A stretch of DNA of 64,000 bases from Agrypnia vestita (GCA_016648135.1 JADDOH010002293.1:118592-182591); one strand, 5' to 3'; positions 11,160 to 24,125 are shown, numbered from the stretch's first letter. Program-made: numbers and translations. Notes: generated from the sequence alone by a model not told the origin.

Positions 11160-14100
11160 CAAATACAAGCCTTCTCATACTGTTCTCTCTCTCCAACCGC
11201 CCCTTACATTTCCACCGAACCCACCAGCACACCAGAGATTCACTCCCACATACTTCAGTCTCAACTCTCAACTCACCCAAGGAATGAAACGGTGGTTTCC
11301 AAAATATGTCATAATCAAAAATAAACTATAAAAAATACAAAGGAAAGAAGGGAGGATAGAAAGGAAAAATACAATAGTGCTTTATTCATAATTGTTAAAA
11401 TAGATTTTCACAAAGTTAGCGCCACCACATTCAATACTTTATCAATAAGAATAAACCCAAAAGTATGCGAGACTGCCGTGAGACTTGCTTTGCTGTAAGG
11501 TTCGGAATGCTGGGTTGGAAAATTTAACCGAAAATTTATTTAGTCAATTCTCTGAATTCAATTGATATCCATCAACGTTCGGCACAAAAGGAATTGATAA
11601 AATTTCATCCGTCGCGTTGGTTACTACGCTCGAATGTAATTGAAATAGACACAGCTTGAAATGAATACCATTTTATTCCTGACAGATTTGATACACTTGA
11701 ATGGTAGAATGGTTGCCTTGGATTTTATGGAAGTTCTCTCTATAATATATTTACTGTACTCATTTATTTGGGCGGGGCTAAATGTTCATTGTACACATTT
11801 TGATGTGTATTTTTTTGTTCTGTTCAGGTGTTGCAAAAGTAATGGCCACTCTTAACCTTAAAATTCAATGTTACATACAGTGGTCAGCATTACTTGTTGA
11901 CAGTACTATTACTTAAGCATTTCAGTAAGCAATAAAAAGGTTTCGTGGTAAAAGTTTTAGTAATCTAACGGTTTATGTACATTGTTCAGTCAATTAAGTT
12001 CAAGATGACAGGTATACTGTAAACCGGCCGGCCACTAATCAATTTTCTGTCACTAGTCGTAGATTTGTGGAGGCTAAGGGCTACATAGAGTCACTGTGAT
12101 TTTCCAATCGATTCTATGCAATTTTGCCAAGAAATTGCAAGCTTTTCTGTCCTTGTAGACGTAAAACTCAGGGAGATTAGAATGGAATAAGTATTTTCTT
12201 GTGTCGGACATCGTGTATATTTTTTCATATATCTGGCATTTTTGAGATTGAGTTTCAGAAAATTGAAACTGATTGAATTATTTTCCTTCTATCTTCACTT
12301 TCATTGCGGTGAATGTGTCCCAAGTATGCTTCCTTTCTTCCAGGATTAAAGTATTGTATATTAAGTGCCTCAATCACTAATTTAATAAATATTTACATCA
12401 GATTCCTGGCTGTCAGAAATAAATAAACAAATATTTCCTTACCAAAAACTTTAATAATGAATTATAATAATACGAGTAATATTAAAATGGATCATTATTT
12501 TTGGAACCACCTAACAGCGTGTAGGATATTGTGGTGAACATATGTGTAGCTTGAGGTCAGAGAAGGTTAGATGACAATCAACACATTTTATCAGTTGAGC
12601 AGTGCACCTACTTGCAGTCGATTCGAAACCCAAATATTGCGATCGTGACGAATTCAGACTGAATTCAAACGATACCTTTGATCGTATTCTATATGTAAAT
12701 TTATCTGTCCACGCTTTTATGCCTTTTATTGCAATTATTTCTTATAATAATCTTATCAATTTGGGCAAGGCTTTTTTGTGTTTTTTTTTTAATCTTTAGT
12801 TCATAAATCTTTCTTACGGCTGTGTCTGACGTTGAACAGTTTTCAAATTTATTCCGCTTTTATAAAAACGCAGTGAAATGTTTTATACGCCCGTATACGT
12901 ATTATATGTTATCATTGCATATAAAGCATCTGTGCGATGTTGAGAAAAAATAACGCGTTACGTTACGTTATCTTAGGTATTGCCACTAGGACGAATTTTT
13001 TTTTCTACATGTCTTCCTCCTTTGTTGTCACCGCTAATACTTATTACCCGTAACAATGTTTTAATATACCTATTACGTAAAAAATATTACGAATCATTTC
13101 TGTTTTTCTAAGGACGTTCGTTTTATTTTTATCGTTGTTTCGTGATACATTTAACATGGGGCGCTTTCAAAATGGCTCCTACAAAACAAATATAGCTTCA
13201 AAAAAACTTGTTTACGTTTCAATCAATTTCTTGGCTAAGCAAAGTAAATATTGGAGAAAACACAAAGCTACAATTCTTTGCTATAAAATGGTTTATTGTT
13301 GCGTTAGCTGTCAAATCAAATCAGTTGTATTCCAATGGTTTATTAACACCGTTATTTATATAGTATATTATGAAAAAATATTTCCTTCGTGTGGATATTT
13401 TAAATACTATTGTAGGGCCAGTGGCCTATCTACCGCTTGGCGATCCGACCTGGTCCCAAGGGGGCGCGGAATCGGAACAATTTTTAAGTCTTAGTTATTT
13501 AAGGAATATAAAATAAAAATATAAGATAATCCTCGATTATGTATAGTTCGCTTAATTTCTAGCATCTCGTAAAAAATGTATCTGGATTCTACCTATGTTT
13601 GTTTTCTTGTCCTAATAGCTCACCGTACGAAAGCGGGACTTGGACTTCGATCTACCGTTGTGTGATTGCAATACCGAATTCGGTCTTTGATGTTGTTGTT
13701 CGGCGTACATGATTAATGCCGAAATGTTTTAGAGCATACCTTCGCGTCGAAGTATTAATGACTTGTGATTAAGTTGCAACAAGTCTTATGCTAATTTACA
13801 CTTGTATGGTAATTGCTGATCAAAATTCATTCCAATACTCGTATCTATATTATGGTTGCGCTTATAATACGACGAATAGTGCATTGATTTTCTATTGCCA
13901 GCTTCAAAATATAAACAAATCGTTTTATTTTTTTAAAGAAATTACGTGTACAGATTATTTAAAAATACATTTAGATATAATTTAATGTGTAGAAATATTA
14001 TTGTTAAATATTTAATATTTGAGTCACTTCATGAATGAAAGAATATAAATAAATGTAAATTTTATGTTTTCTTCTAGCAAGCAAATTTTGTATGTAACGT

Positions 14101-15000
14101 AAGCAACTGTCAATAACTGTGGATTAAATTAATTTCTAGATTGAGATGACATGTGAAACTCAAACAAATATAATATTTTGAAAATATACCCGATGTACCA
14201 CCTGATATAATGTAATCGCGTTTTGACGCTTTAGTTTCTAACCTTATTGTTTTAATCAATTGTACCAATATTTTTAAGAAAAGTTACTAATGCGGAATGT
14301 TAATGCATGTGGCTTACTTCAAAATCAGCCAAAGAGTGTTAATTTCACAATTGATAAGTGGTTTTGAAAACATATTCGTGTGTTTTAGTAGCATTTTATC
14401 AAAGTAATATTAATTTTTAAAACTTAAAAAAATGTATTATATTTTATGTAAATTATATGTAAAGCCACCCAGCTGGACCTAGCAGTAAGCAATGGTGAAG
14501 TTTCCTATTATTTTTCAATGAATGGAAATGAGGCGTAAAATTTTATTTATTTTATTAAAATTTTAAAATTCTATCTAAGTTATTGCCCTAAAAAATTGCA
14601 GCCTAGAGTATACATTCTGATATAAATGAATACTAAAAACCCACATTTTCGTAAAAATAAAAAATGCCGAAATATGCATTTGCAGTGAATGTGCCGCCTT
14701 AACTCTTAGTTAATTTAATAATGCTCCCTGCGTCTTGCATCTCTAGTATTGTTGTAATTTATTCCAGTGTAAAAATAAAACCACGAAAGCGAAACATTTA
14801 CCTACAGTTATTACGTGCCTTGGTTTTTAATTACTTTTTTGCAAAATTTCTTTGAACATAAAGTAGGTATGTGTATTCAGCGGGTAGGTATATGAAATTA
14901 AAAAATCTCGGGAGTGCTAGAAGTCACAATTTAATAGTACCCGTGCCACGCCGAGTATATCTTGACTTTGGGCTACATGATATGGGATTTTAATAATTAG
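11160..15000. other. Long non-coding stretch
   Basis: No host gene recognised over about 3.8 kb. Open frames up to 119 codons (13135-13494) are AT-rich and lack motifs. Near 13415-13475 a GC-rich piece containing GGCCAGTGGCCTA and a G run may be a decayed SINE. At 14470-14490 CTAGCAGTAAGCAATGG resembles the Helitron terminus at 26379, probably a fragment. Confidence 0.4.
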
Positions 15001-15108
15001 TACCTACCTATCTATGAATATATTTTTTAAACTTATTTATGCTTCAATTACAGAAGCGAAGCACAACACAAAATACCCAGGCTTGAATAAATCACATGGA
15101 TTAATTGT

Positions 15109-15180
15109 GACCTCACCGGGAATCGAATCCGGAACCCTCCGTGCGAGAGGCCAGTGTCATACCCACTGGGTTACGAGGGC
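15109..15180 (-). repeat. tRNA-like sequence (SINE head or tRNA pseudogene)
   Basis: The minus strand reads GCCCTCGTAACCCAGTGGG (A-box region), then an arm CCTC-TCGCACG-GAGG, then a T-arm with GGATTCGATTCCCGG (B-box consensus GGTTCGANNCC with G-to-A changes). The loop base 33 is C instead of T and the T-stem closing pair is broken, so a working tRNA is unlikely. Pol III box spacing fits a tRNA-derived SINE. Confidence 0.55.
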
Positions 15181-15255
15181 CGCTTTGTCTTTATTAATTA
15201 TTATATATAATTCTGTCTTTAATAATAATTAATATTGTATGTAAACATTTGCTAT

Positions 15256-15320
15256 TATTATTCAACGCCAACCGGTTTCGGAATGAGATTTCGTGTAGCC
15301 CTTCGTCAGATGGATAATTA
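15256..15320 (-). ncRNA. Hammerhead-like motif, family B copy 3 (degraded)
   Basis: On the minus strand CTGACGA (15303-15309), a 22-nt insert with a weak three-pair stem, then GAAACCGGTTGGCG. The stem III palindrome ACCGGT is intact, but stem I does not pair well. Probably an inactive relative of the copies at 35346 and 60732. Confidence 0.4.
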
Positions 15321-15324
15321 TAAG

Positions 15325-15440
15325 TAATTACATGATGGACCCTGCAATGGGATCCGAAACGTTGGCCAGAGAGGTCACATATACACGGCAGAATATCCCA
15401 GAAAACTATACACAGAAGATTCTGAACGGCCGTGAAAACA
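15325..15440 (+). repeat. Hammerhead-like repeat end, family A copy 2
   Basis: ATGATGGACCCTGCAATGGG, ATCCGAAACGTTGG and the downstream ACACGGCAGAATATCCCAGA and GGCCGTGAAAA words match copies at 3040 and 40025. The core upstream of ATGATGG is shortened compared with copy 3. It abuts the family B piece in opposite orientation. Confidence 0.5.
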
Positions 15441-16194
15441 TAAGGACATGTTTTTCTGGTTCGAAAATAATGTTAGTAATATACGAGTATGTATATTTAT
15501 AATCATAAATTATGATAAAATAATATTAAAATAATGTAATACATAAAATACTGATAGATACCCCAAAATCCTACAGAGAAACGGCCTAGATGCGATATCC
15601 AGAACCGAAGAAGAAACATTGTTAAGCACACACTTGTATAACGTTTGGTAAAATCACTGTTCGTTTATGAGTTCTCAACGTGAAACTCATCAAACTTATG
15701 GTCCACATAATTGACCTACTGTGCTAGCTATTCGGTGAATACATACAACATTTGAAAAGGATTTTATTTACTCTTCACGATACAATACCTAAATTTATTA
15801 TCCTTCTCGATACTAAACCAACAATAATGCAGCGAAATGTCAAAAAATCTAAAACACGTTGGGGGAAATGGTTGCTTTCGAAACTAGTTGGTTAAACATA
15901 TTATATATAAACTGGAGGACTTACACTAAACAAGTTCATGTAATTTTTTATTATATTTGTACATCATGTCGATATACCAGATTCTATTAGGAATTTTTAA
16001 TATAGCTGATTACGAGTTTAGCGTGGAAGAGGTACCAAGATCGATATTCAGCGTTCCCAAAATCTTATTGATTTCAAAAAATTTTTTGGAGCGCTGAGTA
16101 TCGCATCGATTATCGTATCCAATAAAATATATAAAACAATTTTTTAAAGACATACAGAAAAATCAAATTAGCGAAAAAATATTTTAACTGCTAC

Positions 16195-16258
16195 CGGGAT
16201 TCGAACCAACGAACCTCCATTCTATCCGGGGATGGCGCGTTATCCAATTTCGCGAAAT
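16195..16258 (-). repeat. tRNA-Arg-like sequence inside the duplicated block
   Basis: Minus strand: TTGGATAACGCGCC (end of a tRNA-Arg-like A region), then CCAT/ATGG arm, then GGTTCGAATCCCG, a near-perfect B box. The element body extends rightward on the minus strand for about 500 bp, so this may be the head of a tRNA-derived SINE. The matching copy is at 18255-18318. Confidence 0.5.
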
Positions 16259-16304
16259 TGGATAATGAGATATCTATTTTTATTTTATTTGATAGATGTG
16301 GTAT

Positions 16305-16450
16305 TCTATCATGAGTGGAAATGGTGAACGTTACATTGTGTAAAGTGATCACTTAAGCCAGCCGTGCGATAGGTCCTAAGTCCTATGAACACCCAAAGAT
16401 TTCCATACCTACTTTCCATAAAATAATATATATTTTTTACCATAATTTTA
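16305..16450 (+). repeat. Family E repeat, single arm
   Basis: Contains GTGTAAAGTGATCACTTAAG and GGTCCTAAGTCC followed by CCATACCTACTTTCC, matching 32397-32560 closely. It is confined to the extra segment of the first duplicated block. Confidence 0.7.
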
Positions 16451-17808
16451 TTTTGCCAATTAAAACTCTTGCGTGCTTCAAGTCTCGTCACATTTTACAA
16501 TATAATGCAGCCACTTCAACATTAACACGATGAGTTTATTCAACGTCATTCCTTTGTCTTCTTATTTTGGACTTGAACAATGTGTGCTTTGTGCACCAAT
16601 GCAGTATGTATAATACTTATATTGTTTTACATCGGTGTTGTGTAAGTTCACATGCTCGGAAAAAGAAATTCGCAAAGAAAAAAGCGTTAACTCCTTGCAC
16701 TCGTCTTTGGACATTAACGCTACGCTTTCGCGTTAATAACTTTTTGATTATTTTGTCAGAATGAATTAAAACAGTAAAAAATGAGGCTTGTGCAGGAAAA
16801 TTCGTCAAAAATCAAACGAATTATGTTCTATTTTTATTAATAGATAATGTATGTGTTATGGTTACTTTATAAATGTCAACCTGGCAAAACATCACTTTTC
16901 ACTACCAGCCAGCCTGGAAGTACAAATTACATATACATATAAAATTCACAGATAAATAGATTACACAGTCATGGTAATGAATATGCTTATCTGTCCGATA
17001 TATTTTTATACAATTTACATCATTACAAATGTTTATTGATTGAAAATTTACTTCATATACAATTCAAATGTCATTTTAACTTGATTGGAAATTTTTCCGA
17101 GGGTTTTTGTTGTGCTTTCATTTTTCTTTTCCCTACATTTAGTTTCTCAATGTTCTAAAATGTTGTGATTATCTGAATCCACTATCTGATTTGTTTGAAC
17201 TACAAACATCATTTTTCCAAAACTTTTTGTAAATTTTCTATGCACTGTTTTATTATATATAATTATTTATTATATAGGGAAAAATATACCCTACTTTAGT
17301 TGTTTGTCGAAGGAAAGATTGAAGGTCGTAGAGGAGTCTGAAGAAAACAGCTGTCCTGGCTTAGAAGTATCCGAGAATGGACAGGGATAAGAAATATTTT
17401 TTTTTTTGGGTAATCGTCAAAGTCGGGGGGAGCCGACAATTTTTGACGATTTGAATTTTTTTTCTTATTTCTGTGAATTTATTATTTATTTGTAATGTAT
17501 ACTTTTGTAGGCTTTATAGACGTGTACATTAATAAAATAAAAATAAAATAACAAACGCGTATGCTACAGTATACTCTAGGGGAGCGAATCATCAATACAG
17601 GATGCACATGCATATCCATGCATAATATGCGGTCATTCTTTCGTGAATTGTGTCGTGTTATCTCGCTTCAGCACTGAGGTCATCAGTGAGACATCTGAGA
17701 ATAACTGTATGTAAAGAATATTTATTTCTTTGTCTTTCGCTCGGTAATTTTGGCCTGGTAAGAATGCCACAAGTGCGCTAGGTACCCGTGTATTATACAC
17801 GGGTACTT

Positions 17809-18614
17809 ACAACATTTGAAGGGGATTTTATTTACTCTTCACGATACAATACCTAAATTTATTACCCTTCTCGATACTAAACCAACAATAATACACCGAA
17901 ATGTCAAAAAATCTAAAATACGTTGGGGGAAATGGTTGTTTTCGAAACTAGTAGGTTAAATATATATAAACTGGAGGACTTACATTAAACAAGTTCATGT
18001 AATTTTTTATTATATTCGTACTTCATGCCGATATACCACATTCTATTAGGAATTTTTAAGATAGCTGATTACGAGCTTAGCGTTGAAGAGGTACCAAGAT
18101 CGATATTTAGCGTTCCTAAAATCTTTTTGATTTCAAAAATTTTTTTTGGAGCGCTGAGTATCGCATCGATTATCGTATCCAATAAAATATATAAAACATT
18201 TTTTTTATTAATCAATTAGAAAAGATATACAGAAAAATCAAATTAGCGAAAAAATATTTTAACCGAACCGATTCGAACCAACGAACCTCCATTTTATCCG
18301 GGGATGGCGCGTTATCCCATTTCGCGAAATTATGTAAGCTAATGTATGTGTTATGGATACTTTATAAATGTCAACCAGGCAAAACTTTTCACTGCCAGAC
18401 AGCCTGGAAAAACGAATTACGTATACATATAAAATTCACAGATAAATAGATTACACAGTCATGGTAATGAATATGCTCATCTGTCCGATATATTTTTATA
18501 TTAGAAGAGTGAAGAATATTTATTTTTTTGTCTTTCGCTCGATATTTTTTGAGACGGCTCCACAGCCCTGGTAAGAATTCCACAAGTGCCCTAGGCACCA
18601 GTGTATTATACCTA
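17809..18614. repeat. Duplicated block, second copy (uninterrupted)
   Basis: About 805 bp matching the three segments of the 15745 block without the two insertions. It begins ACAACATTTGAAGGGGATTT and ends near GTGTATTATACC. The internal 64-codon open frame at 18025 is not supported as a gene: it is present in altered form in the other copy and has no motif. Confidence 0.75.
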
Positions 18615-19955
18615 CATTCTGTACAACAAGGTAAACGAACTCGGATCGCGATTAGATTTATTCGATTACTACGTGAACTGATTGAATCAGAGTTTGCTTC
18701 TAAATAACCTCTGTTAAGTGCCCAATAGCTCGTGCTGTGTTATCGCGGACACTTCGATCGAGACTGATATCTGATATGATCCGTTCTGTAACACATGTTA
18801 TGTACTAAGTAATAGTTATAATCAAGTAGCAGTTCGTGCCCGGTGTTGCCCGAAATTTAGATAATCTTTTGACAACCTTTTATTTCGTTTTTGTATTTAA
18901 ATAATAAACAAAATGTAGTCACTTTTTACATAATGTATATACTCTAAATAACATTTAATTAACTGATTCTTACAATTATACGCATAATATCCCTTGATGC
19001 TACTATTATTATTTTGGGTTTTTATTAATGTAGTTAATCTGGGTGTTTGGTTGCTTACATACCAATAAAAATATTATCTTTTACGTGCAAATTTTGAATA
19101 AATCCTGAATAAATAATAAAAAATCTTGTATGTGTCATATTTTGAAAACACCCAAAATAAATAATAAAAAAATTATAAAAATATTCAATCAAACTTATAA
19201 AATTTATATATGAGTACGATAAGATTTGTTGTATTATTGAAGTTGGAACAGCAAACAATATGATTACTAAAATTAATAATAAAATTAATAATAATAATCT
19301 TCGAAAGATCTGTTTGACAAAACACTCCTGTTTTTAGCAAGATGAATTTCTCAATACAAAGTGAACTGCTCTTTCTTTCTGCGCATTCTCCTCCCAGCCC
19401 ACATTTTTGACCACGTTTATTATCAGTGTAGTTTGCTCTGAGGACCTTTCAGGTTCACCGTTCATTTATCTTCCAACCCTCTGTCTTGTGCTATGGTCTC
19501 CCACAAGGGAATTTATAGCCTCGCTGTCCTTCCTTCTTCCAAATCCTTTCAAACATTGTCCGCTTTTCATTATCGAGCGACCCAGGGAATAAGTTCCCGT
19601 TTTGCATCCTTCATTGACCTCTGGAGTTACTACTAACAAAACGTCCTACCCTTAGCCTTCTCGACTGTAATATTGACAATTGAGATAATTAAAAAAAAAA
19701 AATTACAGTTGGTACCTTGGATCCAAACTGGCGAAAATGACCACAATCCAATCGCAAATTTTAATCATACATGTTCATATGATTAAAATTTGCGAATCAT
19801 ATATATTCCAAGGCCATCTCTCGACCACAAAGACCACGATGAATTTCTTCTTTCTTAAACGTATTACGGGATAAAAAAGTAAAGCACTTTGGTAAATGAT
19901 AAACTTTATTTGGAAATAGTTAACCTTATTTTTTGTTCATCGGAATCCATTATAA
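18615..19955. other. AT-rich non-coding stretch
   Basis: No gene recognised. At about 19755-19800 CGCAAATTTTAATCAT and its reverse complement form an inverted repeat around a 10-nt spacer (CATGTTCATATG region). Confidence 0.4.
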
Positions 19956-20140
19956 CAGGGATGGTGAACCTGTGAAGTATGTCATAGGCGACACGCCAGC
20001 CTTCACCAGTCGTACTCGAGCGGTTGTGGCCGATGCCTCGTACGCATGCATCGACACTTACGAACTCTGGCAAACGACCGACCCCAACACGAATCATGTC
20101 AAAAACACGTACCCCAGCGCGAGACAAGAACATACCTAGG
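19956..20140 (+). mobile_element. hAT-like MITE fragment
   Basis: Starts with CAGGGATGGTGAACC, a hAT-type terminus, and continues with GTTGTGGCCGATG and ACTCTGGCA words that match the reverse complement of the element at 45784-46068. The far end is missing or diverged. The overlapping open frames on both strands at 19906-20356 are therefore probably not genes. Confidence 0.6.
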
Positions 20141-20144
20141 TATG

Positions 20145-20612
20145 ACGCTCCAACAGAGTTAGGTTATTATTCCAAATTTTGGACATACCGAGCCCGAAGA
20201 CGAAGGTCCGCCATTGCACTAGAATATTCGCGTCCGAAAATTATTATTATCATTCCAATCACTTCCGGCTTCTCCGTGTTATCATCTTCTCTGCTGGCGT
20301 GTGCCCGAAAAATTGAGGATGCTACCTCGTGCGAGATCGTACAGTCGCATCTTTAGTTGCAAAAAAATTTAAGTTTTAGTACGCTTTGATGTTCAGGGGA
20401 TTTTAAGCATGCGTCTCTCCATTACTGCATTTCAAAAGCGTCAAGTTTCCTCTTCTCACCTGCTCCTAATGTCAATGTGCTCCACTCTGTAGAGGCGTAC
20501 GGAAAAGAACAAGAGACTGAATTCGGTCGATATATTTTCAAAATATTTTGATATTATCATTGGCGAGGGGCGGACCTGGCGGAGGGATATCGAAATTTAT
20601 GTATTTTATTTT
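20145..20612. other. Non-coding stretch
   Basis: Nothing recognised; GC is slightly higher around 20200-20340, next to the hAT fragment, and may be an extension of that element. Confidence 0.35.
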
Positions 20613-20615
20613 TAA

Positions 20616-20997
20616 CTAGCTGTGCCCGTGCGGCTTCGCACGCGTAGATTTTTAGTAACTTTAGTCATATTTTATCAATTTGTGTATTAACCTTAACATA
20701 TGGATATATGTCGTCATGGACCTTTTTATAGAACTTTTTGATTTCTACAACTTCTCTATAGAAAGTATTTAAATATCTATTTTCGTTGACGCAGCGTTCA
20801 TAAAAAACGCATCGCTCGATCATTTTTTCGTCGACACTAGTTGTAAAATAGGTAACGGGATAATATATAGCGTTGGTCAACCCTGAAAGTACATTCTAAA
20901 TATTGGTGAAAGAATTTTTGAAATCGGATGAGTAGTTTCGGAGATTACGTCATACATCCAAACTTACAAACTTTACCTCTCTATATATTAGTATAGA
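20616..20997 (-). mobile_element. Non-autonomous Helitron, complete, 382 bp
   Basis: On the minus strand it begins TCTATACTAATATATAGAG (after A) and ends GCGTGCGAAGCCGCACGGGC-ACAGCTAG (before T). Helitrons start with TC, end with a short hairpin plus CTRR and insert between A and T without target duplication; all four are seen. The 3' hairpin is GTGCGAAGCCGCAC. The internal 71-codon minus-strand open frame has no Rep or helicase motif, so it depends on an autonomous partner. Confidence 0.88.
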
Positions 20998-20999
20998 TA

Positions 21000-22200
21000 A
21001 ACGGATTATTCCTTACCAAAATACATATTTTTTGACAATATTAGTGGAATAACATTTCATATATTACATATACGCAAACTAACATTTTATTACGTTTTAT
21101 ATTCATGTAAAATGAATACAGATGATAACCTATATTTCGACACATCGGTCCCTATCTTCTATCGCTAGCCTAATTCAGTGAATCCTTGTCACGTATTCCA
21201 TATCTCGTCATCTCCCCGACGAGTGTCTACCAATCGTAGACAACATATCTACAAGTTTTAGCGGTTGCTACATACCTCACTCGGACCTGACCACCCTGAC
21301 ACTTGTATATTGATGAAGTTAATTTTTTTTCAGTTAATTGTGTTAATTATGTCTTCCCGAATAGGTTGAAAACAATATATGTATTTCTTAAATACACCTG
21401 ACGAAAATGATTGAATATGAATAAAAACTTTATGTGTATTACAAAATACTCTTTACTGCCAACATTTATGAGAACATAAGCCAGAAATATTTTTAAAAAA
21501 TGCAAAAATAAAAGTCGATTATCTTCATAACTATTGATACTTTTCAGAAAGTGTCGAAGCACTTTCGACTCATTGTTAAAATATATAACCGCTCGCAATA
21601 TTGTGGACCCCATCTGAAACACCATGTATACTATAATAGATAGAAGTCTCACATCGCTGTTTGAGTCGTTTGTCAAGTTTACACATATTTAAATTAAAAC
21701 TTTCGGCCCAAATATGTCCCTCGGCAGCCAAATTAATTGATTTTTTTTGTATTAGCAATCGAATTTTTGCAATCATTAATCGAGTCACCTTTGCATGTAT
21801 TATATCGCGATCATGTTACATCATAGACAGTGAAAAGTGATCTTTCCCTAACACACATTAATTGCTTCTTGCATATGTAATTCACTCCTCTCTACTGTCT
21901 CACAAAAGAATATTTCAAAAATCCCGTTAGAGTTTATTGCCTTTTTATTATTTATTAAACAAATTATTATACTATGCATATATTAAATACATTTTATTTG
22001 CAGCGTATTATAATTTATGTGTCTTATAATTTTATATCTCCAGATGTGTGTTAATAAATTAAAACAAGCTTTTCTCGCATATTTGAGCATCCTTAAAAAT
22101 TAATTCGACCATCTAACCGCGGGGGAGAATGTCAATATAATATACACATTAAAAATTTAACATTTATTTATAAAACGTAGAATAAATCATAGGTAATTTA
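21000..22200. other. Non-coding stretch with a decayed family F copy
   Basis: About 21380-21620 has TTTATGAGAACATAAGCCAG, AATGCAAAAATAAAAGTCGA and TTTCGACTCATTG words in the order of the palindromic MITE at 28051-28587, much diverged. The two overlapping open frames there are shadows of this repeat. The rest is unremarkable. Confidence 0.4.
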
Positions 22201-22204
22201 TAAG

Positions 22205-22372
22205 TGGGGTATATGTTTTGAATATAGTCACCGAGGATTACTAATTTAACATGTTCCTACTGAATCCTAGATTGTAGGTATCCGTCGCTTCCGAAATCAT
22301 GAATACTATAAATTTATAGACTGGATTTCCTAAAAAATCTCGAATTCGGTACATTATAAATTAGTAAGTATG
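22205..22372 (+). repeat. Family I inverted-repeat element, truncated copy
   Basis: TGGGGTATA at the left, then CGAGGATTACTAATTTAA and TTATAAATTAGTAA match the element at 59441-59674. The right terminal repeat is missing. Confidence 0.6.
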
Positions 22373-22374
22373 TT

Positions 22375-24015
22375 TGTTTTTAGAATTGGCAACACTTATT
22401 CCAGCGACAGCGAATTTGACAGCTGACAGCTGATTTGTGCTCAGTTTTGTTTACCATCTCATCATGAATATATAGACTTACGCTAGAAGAACCAGAACAA
22501 CACTTGCTAATTGTGCAAAATTATTTGGAAAATCGTAATGTCGTAATGATATTTAAACACTAACGGCTTTCCAATAAAGCCAATAATACCACGGCCATCA
22601 CCACGATTTTATATGTTTTATTTCATTTTAAAGTTATATACCTCTAAAAAAAACACCCGTTACTTCTTCTATGTCCGCTTAGACAATGAATTATTCACAA
22701 AATCCACATTTTGCTAAATATAACAATCTTTGAAATTTTCTGGACCCGACGCCGTGATATTAATTATTTTTGTGCAGTTTTTTATACGGCTGACGCCTTC
22801 ATCAGTATTGCAGGAGCGCCTCCATCATAATAGGAGACACGTTTCCTGTGACTGCCGTTTTATGTGATCATTCAATCGCCTGAAGTGATGAGTATATCAT
22901 CATTCACGATTATTGTAGTCTTTGCATATTTCGTCCGTGACAAAGGCAACTCTTGTGTCTGCGTGCATTTTAAATGCGCTGTTTTTTTTTGACAAATTTT
23001 AACATGAAATCCATTAATGTCAAATAAAGTCAAGTGAAAAGTTTCATAATTAGTAAAGATTAAAGCTTCACGAACAAACCAGATCACTAAGTGTGATTGA
23101 TGTTCTTTTTATCTCGTCGTGATGTAGGAGTTCTCCAATAAAAGAGGTCGTCGGTTACTTTTGGTTTATCGATGGCAACAATACGATATACAGCGGTTAC
23201 AATGAACAATAGCGGTCTGTCTCGATATAAAGGTGAAACAAGCCCAGAGGCGACATTCGCGCGACCTTATAAAGCATTTGCTCTTTCTTTCATGCTCTGT
23301 CTCTTTCAGGCGTCGCGACATACGTCCCTCAGATCTATTACACTAAGCAAACGTGAAACGTTCCGACTTGACACCTGCCACTGCAATATAGCGCACTTTA
23401 ATCCCATTTCACAAATGTATAGATCGTACAATGATCTTTATTCGCTGAATGAATTCTCCGTCTAATTAACAAAGATGAGGGACCCACCACTCACTCAAGG
23501 TCGTTTTATGAGCAATAGCTCCCATATCGGCCCCACACTTTCGCCACCCAATTCGGCACTGTTTTATGCTGAAGTGGTCACCCTCCCCACGCCTTCTCAT
23601 TAACAAGCCACAAAAAAAATATCTTCTTATAATGCCATCTCCATTATTCACCGCCGCACGGAACAACTCAGTTACTCAAAAAACTATTGCACGACACTTT
23701 TTCATGAAATAATTTTTGTAATATTATATTTGTATACCTATATGTGCATTTGTCTTGTCACTATTATTATCATGTTACTGTTTACTCCTGTATTCTTTTT
23801 GTTACTCTCCTATCTGTATTGCTGAATTTCTTGTCTACTTCATTTTTACTTTCATGTTCCTGGATACATCTATTTTTTGATTTTCTTTTTCTTTTTTATA
23901 TTTTACTTCTTAGTTCCTCGACACTCCTATTTTTCATATGTTGTGATTGGGTGATATTATTTCTAGATTTTAATTAGAAGCATGACGTTTTCCTAAGCGT
24001 GTATTTTGAAACTAA
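22375..24015. other. Non-coding stretch
   Basis: No gene recognised. TGACAGCTGACAGCTGA near 22420 is a short direct repeat. The 23466-23666 minus-strand and 23172-23465 plus-strand open frames have higher GC than their surroundings but no motif I know. Confidence 0.35.
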
Positions 24016-24024
24016 CTTAACACA

Positions 24025-24125
24025 CCACCATTGCTTCGGCTACATTCATACATCCTCTCATACATGTTCTACGGTTGTTGAGGCTTTTAACAGGGCCATC
24101 CTCCAATGCTTGTAGTATCTGATAA
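24025..24125 (-). pseudogene. LINE 3' fragment, family L1
   Basis: The minus strand holds the TTGTTGAGGCTTTTAACAGG and CATTCATACATCCTCTCAT words of family L1. Only about 100 bp remain. Confidence 0.6.

Larger units (their letters stand above)
15745..17806. repeat. Duplicated block, first copy, carrying two later insertions
   Basis: Three segments (about 15745-16259, 16846-17010 and 17711-17806) match, in the same order and orientation, three contiguous segments of 17809-18614. The extra pieces 16260-16845 and 17011-17710 are absent from the second copy, so they look like insertions after duplication; the first holds a family E repeat (16305-16450). Within 17011-17710, a hairpin built on ATCGTCAAA and TTTGACGAT lies at about 17410-17450. 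Confidence 0.75.

Noticed and set aside
13135..13494. 119-codon plus-strand open frame
   Set aside because: Starts at a TTG, is Lys/Tyr/Ile-rich like random AT-rich DNA, and has no motif or splice signal.
17410..17450. Hairpin considered as a terminator or histone-type stem-loop
   Set aside because: Sequence does not match the histone stem-loop and no transcript unit is near; kept only as a hairpin inside a repeat.
22776..22830. CTGACG...CTTCATCAG region as a hammerhead-like motif
   Set aside because: Lacks a complete CTGANGA box followed by GAAAC in either strand.
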